A program made the position numbers and the translations under genes. 64,000 nucleotides of DNA, from NCBI GenBank assembly GCA_028829895.1, contig CM054179.1, forward strand, positions 50,551,391 through 50,615,390, written 5' to 3'. Origin of the DNA: Sinotaia quadrata (taxonomy: Eukaryota; Mollusca; Gastropoda; Architaenioglossa; Viviparidae). The notes under the pieces are model-generated. The model saw only the letters and a list, made by a program, of their open reading frames with translations. It did no database searches and was not told the origin of the DNA. This document shows positions 13,225 through 25,459 of this stretch, piece after piece (the stretch's first letter is position 1; the number at the start of each line of letters is the position of its first letter).

Positions 13225-13362
13225 ACATTGAAACTTTAAACAGGTAAAGTTTATAAGACATAACTGAGTCAATAAAATCATCACTAAGACATACATTGAA
13301 ACTTTAACCAGGCAAAGTTTATCGGACATAAGTGAGTCAATAAAATCATCCCTAAGATATAA
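13225..13362. repeat. 68-bp tandem duplication
   Basis: Two copies starting ACATTGAAACTTTAAACAGG and ending CAATAAAATCATCACTAAGA. Confidence 0.93.
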
Positions 13363-13689
13363 TTACTGGAAAATTCCATCAACGTGCACTTTAAAGTCGA
13401 CCTTCCTAGACAGAGCACAGAAAAAATGCCGTCTTGTAGAATTTACGAGTGTGATTACTTTGGAATTGGGGTCCCGTAGTCCACAAGAACTATTCCATTG
13501 TGTGATATCTAGGTATGCTGTTCCACAAGAACTATTCCTCTTTGAGCCAGACGACCCACGAATAAAAGCATACATAAGTGACCTCCCCCACCTCCACCCC
13601 CATCTTCTTCCTGCCATGTAGTACACAAGACACTTTCTTTCCGTCCTTCAACTTTACGGATACCCCACCCCCAAACGCCCAGCTTCATA

Positions 13690-13801
13690 AATAATCACTT
13701 TGAGTAAGCTGTGTGACGAGAGCCCCGGATGTACGCTCCAGAAATAATCTGTATGAGTACGTTGTGTGACGAGAGCCCCGGATGTACGCTCCAGAAATAA
13801 T
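13690..13801. repeat. 53-bp tandem duplication
   Basis: Two copies containing GTGTGACGAGAGCCCCGGAT + GTACGCTCCAGAAATAAT. The CpG content is preserved. Confidence 0.93.
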
Positions 13802-14316
13802 ATTTCGGTGTGTTTCGGACAGCATGGCAAATTCTGCAGGCCGTGAAGCTAGATCGATACGGATGGCTTTTGTCGCGAATCAATACCCGACGAGACTGTT
13901 AGGTTTTTCTTTTTCTTTTTTGCTGTTGTTGTTTTGACAGCAAGTCGCTATCTTTCCTTGGCTGAATATATTTCTGTTAACTTCTTATAATTAGTTACAT
14001 TTTTTGTGGATGCTGTTGTTTAATTAGTTTGTTGGAAATTCTATTATCAGTTCGGAATGGAGTGTCATTGGCAGGGTATTTTCATTTTGAAAGTTTTGCG
14101 AGCTATGTCCTTAGTAAATGGCTGTTTTTCTCTGCAGGAGACGAGGTTTTATCAAATTTATTTTTGGAATTCATGACATTTTGCCGCGACTGAATATTAA
14201 AAAATAAGGAAACACAACAAACTTTCTTCTCTGCCGCTGTGAGTGCTATCTCATAAATCGATGGCAAAGAAATGTCTCCACAGTTATTAAACAAACTTTA
14301 TCAACATAGGCAATGA

Positions 14317-14580
14317 TATTCTTGTTGACATATAGAAATATTTATTTTAAACAATAGTGACTGAAATTATAGAACTAAGTCTACTCTTTTTATACTTATG
14401 CGCGCGTGAGTGTGTTCTAATAAAAAATAAACATTGTCAGTGTAGACGACAATATCAAAAGTATTCATTAATGGTATTCTTGTCGGTATATATATATACT
14501 TATTTTAAAAATAAGGACTGAAAATTATTGAACTAAATCTACTCCTTTTATATTTTTTTTTCAAATAAAAAAATAAACGT
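14317..14580. repeat. 158-bp imperfect tandem duplication
   Basis: TATTCTTGTTGACATATAGA at 14317 and its diverged match at 14475, followed in both by a TTTATTTTAAA / GAACTAA(G/A)TCTACTC block. Confidence 0.8.
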
Positions 14581-14789
14581 TACTAGCACGCTTTAATTTT
14601 GCTTTACGAAAAGAAGGAAATGCACTCCTAAGGGAAAAAAGACATTCTTAAATTTCTTAGTAATTTCATACGTCACATAAGTACAATAAATATGTCACTT
14701 TGACCTTTTAGAAGCCTTACTTTTTCGTACTTCGTGTGCATTGTGTGAAGGAGAGAGTGCGTGCGTACCTTCGTGCGATCGAACCCCGT

Positions 14790-14860
14790 TGACGTAAGAA
14801 GTTGCGCAGTTCAAGGGACGTCACTAGTATTTTGACATCCGTACAAGGCGCATGACGTCA
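14790..14860. promoter_or_regulatory. cluster of CRE/ATF-type sites
   Basis: TGACGTAA (14790), GGACGTCAC (14816) and full palindrome TGACGTCA (14853) within 71 bp. No gene is attached. Confidence 0.35.
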
Positions 14861-15169
14861 GCTTAAGAAGTCAAGTTTACATTCAAATTTTGAAGGACGA
14901 ACATTCCAATGTAGTAGACCAGAGTGTTTAAATATCTCTGATTAATTTTTTTTTAATTAGCCTTTTCTTTTAACCATCATTTTAAAAAGGAATATATTTT
15001 TAGTCATTGTATTTATTGCATCTCATTTTATTTACTTTATATTTATTTTTAATCTTAATTATCGTCGTTTAGAATTAATCTGTTAAAAAATATATGCTCT
15101 TATTTCATTTTATTATTATTATTACTTTTGGGGTGGATGAGGAGAAACATTAGATTTTTGTGAATTTCA

Positions 15170-15600
15170 AATTGCAGATGATAGTGCAGAGATTATGTTA
15201 GACGATACTTTTGAAGTTCGTGTCATACATGTAGTTTACAGGCCGTATCAGACGATAGTACAGTTCATAGGTCTGTCAGTCGATAGTATAGATGTCATAT
15301 CAGACGACTGACAATCAGAAGTCGTGCCAAACGATTGCTCATAGGTCATGTGAAGAGAAAGTTCATAGATTGCATCAGACAATAGTTCAGGAATTTCAGA
15401 AAAAGTACCCCAGAGGCCGTATCAAATTTTAGGTCAACGGTCATGTGCGATGAAAGTTCACAGCATTATGAGAGGATTGTTCAAAGACCAAATGAGACGA
15501 TAGTTCAAAGGTTATGTTAAGCATTAGTTCAGAGGTTATGTTAGGCATTAGTTCAGAGGTTATGTTAGGCATTAGTTCAGAGGTACCGCTGTATATATTA
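15170..15600. repeat. degenerate 24-28 bp minisatellite
   Basis: GATAGTTCAGAGGTCATATC-type units. The last four (about 15500-15590) are a uniform 24-bp form, AGTTCAGAGGTTATGTTAGG + CATT. Confidence 0.85.
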
Positions 15601-15850
15601 TTACTCAAGTCTTGTTTCATTTCTGCTGAGCTCACTTACAAATGTTTTATTTCACTGCAAAAGTTGTCATAGCCTGTTAGCTATAATGACACTTGGAGAT
15701 GCAAGCAAAACAAAATAAAACAAACATTTAACATTTGATTGGCAATAAATAAAATGCAAATAAGCCCACAGTTTCAGTAAAGATATTAAAAAAGTTTAAA
15801 CAATGGATTTAAAATTTTAAATAAATTAATACACTCTGCCAAGTGAAAGT

Positions 15851-16183
15851 TTAATAGACATGAATACGTGTGACGTTGATTAACTTTGTTTTAAATAAAA
15901 ACAAAACCCCTGAAAACCCATTCTGACATTCGTCTGCGGGCTTTGGCACTTTTAATCGATTGTGAAAAAAGAAAGCACTGAACCAGCTTTGTTGTACAAT
16001 GACAAACTGCTTACATATCAATACATCGTCTGCAAATCTGTCTGTAAAGACAGCTGTGTATCGTGTTCCAACTGATACACAAGCCGCCATGGTACGTCTA
16101 TTTTTAGAAATGTACACGAGCAGTGTCATTTGCAGCATCCAATGATGATCTATTTTAACGAAGTCTTCCGTGTGCTTTAACAT
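15851..16183 (-). other. unrecognised 110-codon open frame
   Basis: Opens with a true ATG and is not made of tandem repeats, unlike most long frames here. No motif, signal peptide or splice context I recognise. Probably chance or an old transposon piece. Confidence 0.15.
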
Positions 16184-16225
16184 TTAACATGAATTTAAAT
16201 GCGTTGTGTTCTTTTAGAGACTTCG

Positions 16226-16815
16226 ACCAGTGCAAAATAAATACGTTAGAACTGTCTTTTACAGACTTCAAAAAGAGCAAAATTAATAGGTTAGAACTGT
16301 CTTTTTCAGACTTCAAAAAGAGCAAAATTAATACGTTAGAACTGTCTTTTACAGACTTCAAAAAGAGCAAAATTAATACGTTAGAATTGTCTTTTACAGA
16401 TTTCAAAAAGAGCAAAATTAATACATTAGAACTGTCTTTTACAGACTTCAAAAAGAGCAAAATTAATACGTTAGAACTGTCTTTTACAAACTTCAAAAAG
16501 AGCAAAATTAATACGTTAGAACTGTCTTTTACAGACTTCAAAAAGAGCAAAATTAATACGTTAGAACTGTCTTTTACAGACTTAAATTCAGCGCAAGATA
16601 AATACGTTAGAACTGTCTTTTACAGTCTTCAATCAGCGCAAGATAAATACGTTAGAACTGTCTTTTACAGTCTCCAATCAGCGCAAGATAAATACGTTAG
16701 AACTGTCTTTTACAGTCTTCAATCAGCGCAAGATAAATACGTTAGAACTGTCTTTTACAGTCTTCAATCAGCGCAAGATAAATACGTTAGAACTGTCTTT
16801 TACAGTCAAACCAGT
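16226..16815. repeat. 45-bp minisatellite with two sub-families
   Basis: Thirteen or so copies share AATACGTTAGAACTGTCTTT + TACAG. The first block ends ACTTCAAAAAGAGC (seven to eight copies) and the second TCTTCAATCAGCGCAAGAT (five). The period of 45 keeps long frames open on both strands (214 codons plus, 131 minus), with different reading in the two blocks. Confidence 0.97.
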
Positions 16816-16969
16816 ACAACCAGTGCAAAATGAATACATTATAACCTTTCTTTTGCAGGTTTCAGCCAGTACAAAATAAGACGATAGAACTGCTCTGTAA
16901 GATTTATTCTGCGCAGAGGGAATAAGATACAATGGAAATATTTGCAAGATTAGCACAAACAGTTAATTT

Positions 16970-17390
16970 GCATAATGTAATTTACAGTCGTCATGACTAA
17001 CATTTAAGTTCAGTCATGTAATTTACAGTCGTCGGGCCTAACATTTAAATTCAGTCATGTAATTTACAGTCGTCATGACTAACATTTAAGTTCAGTCGTG
17101 TAATTTACAGTCGTCATGACTAACATTTAAGTTCAGTCATGTAATTTACAGTCGTCATGACTAGCATTTAAGTTCAGTCGTGTAATTTACAGTCGTCATG
17201 ACTAACATTTAAGTTCAGTCATGTAATTTACAGTCGTCATGACTAGCATTTAAATTCAGTCATGTAATTTACAGTCGTCATGACTAACATTTAAGTTCAG
17301 TCATGTAATTTACAGTCGTCATGACTAACATTTAAGTTCAGTCGTGTAATTTACAGTCGTCTGGCCTAACATTTAAATTCATCCGTTAAT
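16970..17390. repeat. 41-bp minisatellite
   Basis: Ten copies of CATGTAATTTACAGTCGTCA + TGACTAACATTTAAGTTCAGT, with CGGGCC and CTGGCC variants in the outer copies. Confidence 0.97.
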
Positions 17391-17608
17391 TTGGAATTAC
17401 AGACTAGGCCCAAAGCAACAAACGAGAAGAGATACAAATATAACTGTAACGTAAGAAAATTAACAGAAAGCATATTCATCGTATAACACAAGAAACATTG
17501 TACACAACAGATCTAGAAGTAACTCGAAGAAAAGAAATAATGACAGAAGACACATCGTATACCTATTAGATGCAAATCAAGTAAAAACACACGCACGAAA
17601 AGTTATAT

Positions 17609-17722
17609 ACAGCACAGAACTAGGTGTAACGTAGGAAAAAGTATATACAGTACAAATCTAGGTGTAACGTAGGAAAAAGTATATACAGTACAAATCTAGG
17701 TGTAACGCAGCAAAATAAAGAG
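17609..17722. repeat. 38-bp tandem repeat
   Basis: Three copies of ACAGTACAAATCTAGGTGTA + ACGTAGGAAAAAGTATAT. Related decayed copies lie at about 17440-17600. Confidence 0.92.
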
Positions 17723-17770
17723 ACGTGAAAGTAGAATACGAACACAATACACATATCCAAATGAGGGTCC

Positions 17771-17985
17771 CAGAGGTGTAGTGGGGCGGGGACGGACGGG
17801 GACGGAGCCCCTTTACTTTTTGATAAGAAGTGGACGCGTCCCCCAAGTACCTTTGTTCCAAAAATCCACGTTGGCCAGAGTTTGCGTAAAATAAATGTTT
17901 ATGAATTTCATTTGATCTATAACTCTTTCCTTTAGTCGACTTTTTGGCATCTCCCCACATCCCTTTTTTTAGGACTACACCCCTG
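17771..17985. mobile_element. short MITE with hAT-like ends
   Basis: The left end CAGAGGTGTAGT and the right end (reverse complement CAGGGGTGTAGT) form a 12-bp inverted repeat with one mismatch. The 215-bp body is GC-rich near the left end (GGGGCGGGGACGGACGGGG). No clear 8-bp duplication is seen, so age or class is uncertain. Confidence 0.55.
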
Positions 17986-17999
17986 CATACAAGCAGCAA

Positions 18000-19494
18000 G
18001 CTATATATATATATACATACACGCACATAACCAACAAAAAGTGTTTCTCTAATTGGATCTACGTTTTGCAGTACACGTATTACATCTATCTTTACGGACA
18101 GTATATTTGTCGAGATTAACAAAGTTGTTAATCAAATTTGTTGTATCAAACCAAGAAGCAGCAGCAGTAGTAGTAGTAGCAGTAGTCTATTCAGGATATG
18201 AGAGCAATGCCGTTTCTTAACAGAAAATAGAAAAGTAGGTAATGTGACATGTTTGTATGTCTATTCTATAGACTAAGTTGCACTATGGAAGTAATTGAGT
18301 TCTACGAGTCTAAGATCGATATTAACAGACGGGCATCGGTGCCAGAAAGGTCAGTCAAGATCAGCCACTAAAAATGAATGGCACGTACCGCTGACACGAA
18401 ATAATATTAATAAATATATTTTTTAAAATATGGTTTGCAGACTTGATTTATTGCTGTCGGCCATTGCGCAATAATTTTATTTACTTTTTACTTAATATAT
18501 TAAGGCTTAAATCGATACAAGCTGAACACGAGAGAATTTTTATTACTTTCAGTGCATAATCGTTCTCTTCATCATCACTGTGAGAGACATTACATTGCAC
18601 ATGCGCACTGACTAATATTTTTGCTGCAAGCAGACGGATTCCAGACAGTGGAATGATTTATAGTCTCGGCCCTGTAGGGCAGATAACTGAAGCCAACTGA
18701 TCAGTTGCATCATGGTTTCAGAGTCGTCCTGCTTGGTCGGCAGATAACTTGCGTGAACAGACGACCCGTTATTTGTACATATTTGCTGACAATAGTTGCT
18801 TTTTTTTTTTTCTTTCAAGAGAAGGATGGACTTATAGATTTCCTGAATATCTTATTTGACGGAGTCCTGTACAGAGATGAAAGCATAAACCGTGCCCGAG
18901 TCATTCTGAGCATGCGCAGCGTACACAGTGCACTAAAAATCTGCACGCGGCCTTGAGGTCAAGTAGCCGACTGAACGCATTGCTCTTGGGGCTCGGGAAG
19001 ACAAGTGGTGGCGAGCTATGACGCCTACGGAGTCCGTTCCACTGAACAGTACAGCAGCGACCAAGTAGCCGGCATGCAGTGCGCGAGGTCAGACCATCAC
19101 AGTTCCTATATGCACGCGCTGAACGTTTCGTTATGCAGCACGCTTTCCTGAAGTACAAGATTGCATCGATCACTTGGTCCGAGGAAGGAAACAGAATCCG
19201 GAGGGAGAATAGCACGCGCTTACATAGCGTACATAGATACATCGCGCTTATTTCCGGCGAAGCGGCTTTCTCCCTACCTTTGGCCCAAGGGGATTGTTAG
19301 TGTGCCGCGTGCAAGGTCTGCAGGAATGTCAAGCGAATGCAGTTTAATCCTCTCGAGTTGCTATAATGACGCTTTGACCGTAGCAACAAGCAATGCTGGC
19401 TTGCGCTCTCCAATTGGTCGGCGAGGTGATGGATATATGCATGTTAATAAACATTTACATTTATACTTGCTCACAGGCTACATACTGTCTATCT

Positions 19495-19500
<6 letters not shown>
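18000..19500. other. intergenic, nothing recognised
   Basis: Mostly unique sequence with a short AGC/AGT tract (about 18158-18186). 18900-19420 is richer in GC and CpG and has overlapping frames on both strands, none recognisable. Confidence 0.45.

Positions 19501-19501
<1 letters not shown>

Positions 19502-19557
<56 letters not shown>
19502..19557. repeat. (CA)n microsatellite
   Basis: About 56 bp of pure CA. Confidence 0.98.
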
Positions 19558-19562
<5 letters not shown>

Positions 19563-19672
19563 ACAGCATTTAAAGCTACGTTTTGCCACATGACCAGGAA
19601 GTCGCCTTACGCTTGCCATAATTTTGAATTGCATTCTATTCAGAATGGATGCAGGCTAATTCGTCGATTAAG

Positions 19673-19950
19673 CTTCATTGTGATTGTCTCTTTATAACGT
19701 GTGAAGTTGACACAATAAGTTAACACTCTTCATTGTGATTGTCTCTTTATAACGTGTGAAGTTGACACAATAAGTTAACACTTCATTGTGATTGTCTCTT
19801 TATAACGTGTGAAATTGACACAATAAGTTAACACTTCATTGTGATTGTCTCTTTATAACGTGTGAAGTTGACACAATAAGTTAACACTTCATTGTGATTG
19901 TCTCTTTATAACGTGTGAAGTTGACACAATAAGTTAACACTTCATTGTAT
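19673..19950. repeat. 54-bp minisatellite
   Basis: Five nearly identical copies of CTTCATTGTGATTGTCTCTT + TATAACGTGTGAAGTTGACA + CAATAAGTTAACAC. Confidence 0.97.
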
Positions 19951-20751
19951 TATATAGTAAAGTATGGATGGTGTTACTTTAGCGAAGTACCGCTCGCGTT
20001 ATTGCATGGCCTCAGTAATAAAGCACTTGAAATAAAAACTGATGATTACGCACTGTACAGATTTATATAACCAGAGCTGTTAAACGTGGCTTGTCTCTGT
20101 AAGACGCCTTGCGTTTTGTTGCGCTAACATTGTTTTGTTGCTGTGTACCCTTGTAATAAAAATAAAAACTGAAAGCACAGTAACACCGCATGACTAGATG
20201 TAGTACAGCCACTACACAACAGCTAAATTAAGCATGCCATTTTTGTTTTACCTGCCTAATCCCAGTAGGTGTTTCTTTACTAGGACACTTTGGGACGGTA
20301 ATTATTATCAATGCCAAGGGCGAATGATTTGATATGCAAGAGAAAAGCACATTAATTAAAAAAACTTACAATAAGTGACCGAATTATTTGACTTAAATGT
20401 GGGAATGTTAATGAATTTTATTTTATTATTTTTTCTTTTAGATCCGGTGTTTTTAACTAGATGGCGTTTGACAGAACTCGCAGAGGTGCGAGCTGTGACA
20501 CCCGGTGCGTGTTTAACGAGCAAGGACGCCCTTGTTGCAGGAAGTCGACTCTTATCCAACCGACGAATGTTCTGACTTGGAGATCTGATCCTAGGAAACA
20601 ACCGCTGGACGGTGTGATCTAGTGCGGACAGTACGGGTCACTGCATCTTCTGATAGCCATATTATGAGCTGAATTACAGATTGTAGAGTTCGCACGCACG
20701 CATTTTTGATTAACAGACTAGATGACTGTAGAGATTGTAGTCTCTAGTAAC

Positions 20752-20910
20752 TTAAGAAAGGGCATTGCAGTTCTCTGCATTCTATGAGATGTACTACCTT
20801 TATACCTGTCTGGGTGAATTAAAACACAAGTTTAAGAAAAAGCATTGCTCTTCTCTGTGTTCTACGAGATGAACTACCTTTACACTTGTCTGGGTGAATT
20901 AAATCACAGA
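20752..20910. repeat. 80-bp tandem duplication
   Basis: Two copies, from TTAAGAAAGGGCATTGCAGT to GTCTGGGTGAATTAAAACAC, about 85-90% alike by eye. Confidence 0.9.
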
Positions 20911-21779
20911 TATGCCTGCTACATATGGTCTGGACATTATTTTGTAAGTCTGATTTAACATCTGGTTGACGTTTGTCTATCTGAAGTATATATTACAATC
21001 CGCTTATTATTTAGATATAGTTACTTTAAAAATCTGGATGCTGTATCTGTTAAATAGTGTCCACCTCCTGTACACCCGTTAAAAAAACACAGTAATTTGA
21101 TGATTTGATTGACGGGTGGGTTGTCAAATCAGTCAATAAAATTAATGTGGCATAGACATGAAGATGTACATCCTTGGCAATTAAAAATTTAATTTCAATG
21201 GAAGAGCATTTTTAATAAAAACAAAACCCCAAACAAATGTCAGTTAACAGGCGTGACATTTAGCAAAATTGTAATTTTTAGTAATCCCAAAGACAATCAG
21301 CCACAGATCTAGTTCTATGAACTGTCAGGGGGGTGATCAGGTGCTCGGATAATGATGTAGAGCACAAAATTCTCGTGCAGGTTTATCGCAAAACTACTGC
21401 TAAGAACGTACCATTTATCTAACATGACATGGCCTTGATAAGGATCCCTGGTAGAGGAAGACTTTGTTCTTTAGTAATGTGTTATCTCCCCTCTTGCTAC
21501 ATACTTTATTACGTACACTCAAAAGTCGCTACTGACAAAATGATGCACGATACCTAAGGCTAATAATGCTTTCCAGGACGTGTGATTTTAAGGTTAACGT
21601 CACCAACTACTGCATCAATAATTTAAAAACAACAGCAGCAACAAATGTTTCTGATCTGTTCAGGAACTATGAACTGCGTGCATGAGCGGTCGCCATACGC
21701 AGTGTCGATAAATGAATCTAACCGTCGATTTTTCCAGTATAGCAACGTAATGAATATTTCATGTAGTTCAGTGCATTAT

Positions 21780-22145
21780 GCTTGTTGCAAGTTGTCTTTC
21801 ATATTTACAGAAGGCCTTTAACAGTCTAAAATATTGATATTTGTTTTTGCAAATTGTCTGTCACATTTAGTGAGGCCTTTAACAGTCTAAAATATTGACT
21901 TTTGTTGTTGCAAATTGTCTGTCACATTTACTGAGGCCTTTAACAGAATCTAAAATACTGACTTTTGATGTAGCAAGTTGTCTTTCACATTTAGTGAGAC
22001 ATGTAACAGAGTCTAAAATATTAACTTTGGTTGTAGCAAGTTGTCTTGCACACTTACTGAGACCCTTAACTAGCTTAAAATCTTAACTATGTTGTAGAAA
22101 GTTGTCTTGCATATTTAATGAGACCCGTACTGAGTCTAAAAGTCT
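21780..22145. repeat. 62-bp minisatellite
   Basis: Six copies of GTTGCAAATTGTCTGTCACA + TTTACTGAGGCCTTTAACAG + TCTAAAATATTGACTTTT. Confidence 0.93.
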
Positions 22146-22589
22146 TGGCTTTTTCCAACTTCTACCTACAGTGTTCTGAAGACAAAGTGTAACGGGCTTG
22201 GTTACCCATTTTCATTTGAGTTCACTCGTCCGCATGCTTCACTTAGTCCTGGAGGAGCATGTCAATTCTGAGATGTGCCTGTCAAGAGAAGCACGTTACC
22301 GGAAAGCCGTTATGTTTATCTGTTGCTTATATACACAATTGTTTTTAAAGCAGGAGTGTTGGACTGCAGTTCATTTTATCTTTGGCGATTCAGTCACGTG
22401 ACTTTTAGGGACTCTATAGAGTCTATTATACAACTATAATGAAAAAGTATAAAATATCATGATGCATGAATGGGATGATAATCAAAATACACTTTTTATT
22501 TGTACAGCATTTTAAATTCGGGGGGGGGGGGGGGAGCTATTCTTGCTGTTTGTTAACCAAATTTTTAAAAATCTCTATACAAAGAGCAA

Positions 22590-23130
22590 CAACAGGAAAC
22601 AACAACAAATAAGGACAGGACTAGTCAATCAAAAACAAAAAAGCATTTTAAAAGAAGCTCAAAACTGCAACAAGAACACTAGTCAATCAAAAGAAAAATA
22701 TAACGATGTACAAGAAGCTCAAAACACAAAAAAAGACAACAACACGAATTAATCAAAAGAAAAGTATAACAAGCTAACTTAATGCGTTAAACCCCAACAA
22801 GTCAACAACACTAGTCAATCAAAAAAAAAAAAAGAAAGTATAACAATCTAAATGAAGCTGAAAACCCCAACAAGACAACAACACTAGTCAATCAAAAGAA
22901 AAGTGTAACAATCTAAAAAAAAAAAAAAAGTTAACATTCTAAGAGAATCTTAAAACTTCAGAAAAACAACATCAGTCAATCAAAAGAAAAGTATAACAAT
23001 CTAAAAAAGAAAAAAGCTCAAGACCGCAACAAGACAAGACTAGTCTATCAAAAAATCACAAATGTTGCAATCTAAAAAAAGCTCAAAACCGCAACAAAAC
23101 TAGTCAAATCTAAAAGAAAATTATTACAAT
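22590..23130. repeat. about 60-bp A-rich minisatellite
   Basis: Eight or nine diverged copies of CACTAGTCAATCAAAAGAAA + AGTATAACAATCTAAA + GAAGCTCAAAAC. A 15-G run lies just upstream (about 22519-22533). Confidence 0.88.
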
Positions 23131-23337
23131 CTAAGTAACTTAATTTACGCAAGAAGAAAAAGGTATATACAAGTAAAGCATTATCGGTATAATCTATTCT
23201 ACGTCAGAATGCGTTTTCAATTAATGAAAAGAGGCCCACTTGCCACACAAAAGAGAGAGTGAATAGGGAAGAGGGAGAGGGAGGGAGGGAGAGAGAGCAA
23301 AGTACGTGCATAGATACCTTATTTTAAATTATTTTTA

Positions 23338-23858
23338 ATTGATTGTATCAACTATTACAATGACTTTCAGCCAAACTACTGTCAATCCAATTGATTGTAT
23401 CAACTATTACAATGACTTTCAGCCAAACTACTGTCAATCCAATTGATTGTATCAACTATTACAATGACTTTCAGCCAAACTACTGTCAATCCAATTGATT
23501 GTATCAACTATTACAATGACTTTCAGCCAAACTACTGTCAATCCAACTGATTGTATCAACTATTACAATGACTTTCAGCCAAATTACTGTCAATCCAACT
23601 GATTGTATCAACTATTACAATGACTTTCAGCCAAACTACTGTCAATCCAATTGATTGTATCAACTATTACAATGACTTTCAGCCAAACTACTGTCAATCC
23701 AATTGATTGTATCAACTATTACAATGACTTTCAGCCAAACTACTGTCAATCCAATTGATTGTATCAACTATTACAATGACTTTCAGCCAAATTACTGTCA
23801 ATCCAATTGATTGTATCAACTATTACAATGACTTTCACCTAACTACTGTCAATCCAAA
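23338..23858. repeat. 52-bp minisatellite, highly uniform
   Basis: Ten copies of ATTGATTGTATCAACTATTA + CAATGACTTTCAGCCAAACT + ACTGTCAATCCA, with only a handful of substitutions. A GGGA-rich tract (about 23266-23298) precedes it. Confidence 0.98.
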
Positions 23859-24216
23859 GGCTTCGTCTTTGGAGGCTTTCAGCAGTCTGCATTGTTTGTT
23901 TTAGGCTAAATAAGAAACGGAAGCATCGCAACATACTCGTCAGGCGTCAGGCGGTCAATGCGCATCTCGATCTATGACTTAGTACGTATGTACTGGAGGG
24001 GAGGGGTTTGGGTGAGGGGAGAGATTTGGTGTGTGCACGTCTGCCATTCCGTCTAGTCTGTCAAAAGAGCAGTGCTATTGACTTTAGGGTATAAGCCTGT
24101 AATTATAGAATTGGTGGAAACTGAGTAAAGAATTTAATTTTTTTTTTTAAATTACACAGTTTAATGAACGTATGCAATTGACACACTGGCACGACGACAT
24201 GGGGTTGGTTCTAAGA

Positions 24217-24950
24217 CAGGGGTCTCAAACTCATTTTGCCTGGGGGCCACAGGAAGTAGAATCTGGGTGAAGCTGGGCCGCATCATTATTCCCTGCTGCC
24301 AGAAGCCTGGCAACACTTCCTCTTACACAGCTCAGACACATTTGGCTTCAGGGAGGAAGCCACTGTGACCCTCAGTATGGCTTGAAGATGTTCATCAGTA
24401 AGTTTGTCCTTGAATTTTGACTTATTCAAGTTCATGGTGGAGAAGAGCTATTCACACAGATAGGTGCTCCCCAAAAGGCACTTGGTCCGCTTGAACATCC
24501 TAGAAAGCTCAGGGAAGATAAGGGGCAATTCTCTCAAAAACTGTCCAAGCTTGTCTGCTTTTCCACTCACCTCCCTGAACTTGGCTTTGAGTTCAGAATT
24601 ACACTTTTGTCAATTAGATCCATTTGAAGCACAGGAGGGACATCTTCCACATTAAAGAAAGGGTCAGCAAATATTTGAAAGGTGGTTCTGTGTTTCTTGA
24701 AATCTGCAAACCTGTGATCAAATTCTTTCCTGCAACATACTTCTCACCACTGAATGGTGTGCCAGAATCCATGAGTGCTTTACATGCTGGGAAATGGCAG
24801 ATCCCTGAGGTATGGTAGCCCACAGGTGACAAAAACTATAAAACTCCCAGGGTGCATGAGAAAAACGTGCCGGCCGGACTATCACTTAACTTTAATATCA
24901 AGTGGGGGCCACAAAATATCGTCTGGCGGGCCGCGAGTTTGAGACCCCTG
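24217..24950 (-). mobile_element. hAT-family DNA transposon, internally deleted, with broken transposase
   Basis: The ends are perfect 16-bp inverted repeats CAGGGGTCTCAAACTC. They are flanked by an 8-bp target duplication with one mismatch (TTCTAAGA at 24209-24216, TTCCAAGA at 24951-24958), the hAT hallmark. On the minus strand, about 24650 to 24290, lies the C-terminal dimerisation part of a transposase of the GTF2IRD2/Charlie type: LDLIDK-like, then SGKADKLGQFLRELPLIFPE, MFKRTKCLLGSTYLCE, LNKSKFKDKLTDEHLQAILR. It is interrupted by at least one frameshift and a stop after YLCE. At 734 bp it is far too short for an autonomous copy. The near-perfect ends and TSD suggest a fairly recent insertion. 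Confidence 0.92.
24290..24655 (-). pseudogene. hAT transposase C-terminal fragment, frameshifted
   Basis: The readable pieces lie in two minus-strand frames inside the 24217-24950 element. The conserved blocks are the FP-x-LS-RM-F stretch and the TDEHLQAILRV motif of the hAT dimerisation region. The N-terminal zinc finger and the catalytic core are absent. Confidence 0.85.
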
Positions 24951-25459
24951 TTCCAAGATGAACGCGTACAAGAGGTGGAAAGGGAGAAATCTCCCACGGA
25001 ACGAAGGGGGCGGGTGTGGTAGAGTGCGAACAATTGCCACTATTTTGCATATTAATGAGTATCTCACATTATTGAGCACTACTCATTCATTTTTTTCTTT
25101 TCTTTATTCGATTTCATTCCCAAATGATAGTTTTTCCCGCTTATAAAAATAAAAAAATTAGTTCTCAATTCTTTTAAATACTTTTACAAACATCTTCATG
25201 AACATCATCTTTCGCTGAATCACCATACATAGCTTTGTGGCAACGTTAATTTTGCTCTGGGATCAGGTCTAGGGTCACGTTACATACACGAGTAACACGT
25301 CTAACGTTGAAAACCAATTAACGCTGATTACACTTTTCTCTCTAAGACTTTCTACAAACAGAGGGGCGAAGCAGTGTGCTTGCGTGTGAGAGCGCCAAGT
25401 GAACAACAGCGTTTACTAACGCACAACATTTTTGTTGTTTATTTTTCAAAGTGATCACC

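Noticed and set aside
16189..16833. 214-codon plus-strand frame as a repeat protein
   Set aside because: It is the open frame of a 45-bp satellite. The opposite strand is open too, and the peptide changes completely at the monomer switch.
17658..18122. 154-codon minus frame
   Set aside because: Spans a repeat end and the MITE at 17771-17985; no recognisable domain.
18901..19242. 113-codon minus frame in a CpG-richer patch
   Set aside because: No family recognised and a competing plus-strand frame covers the same bases.
20444..20576. Possible exon after a strong pyrimidine tract (TTCTTTTAG)
   Set aside because: Open on both strands, no recognisable product, no donor needed or found; could be chance.
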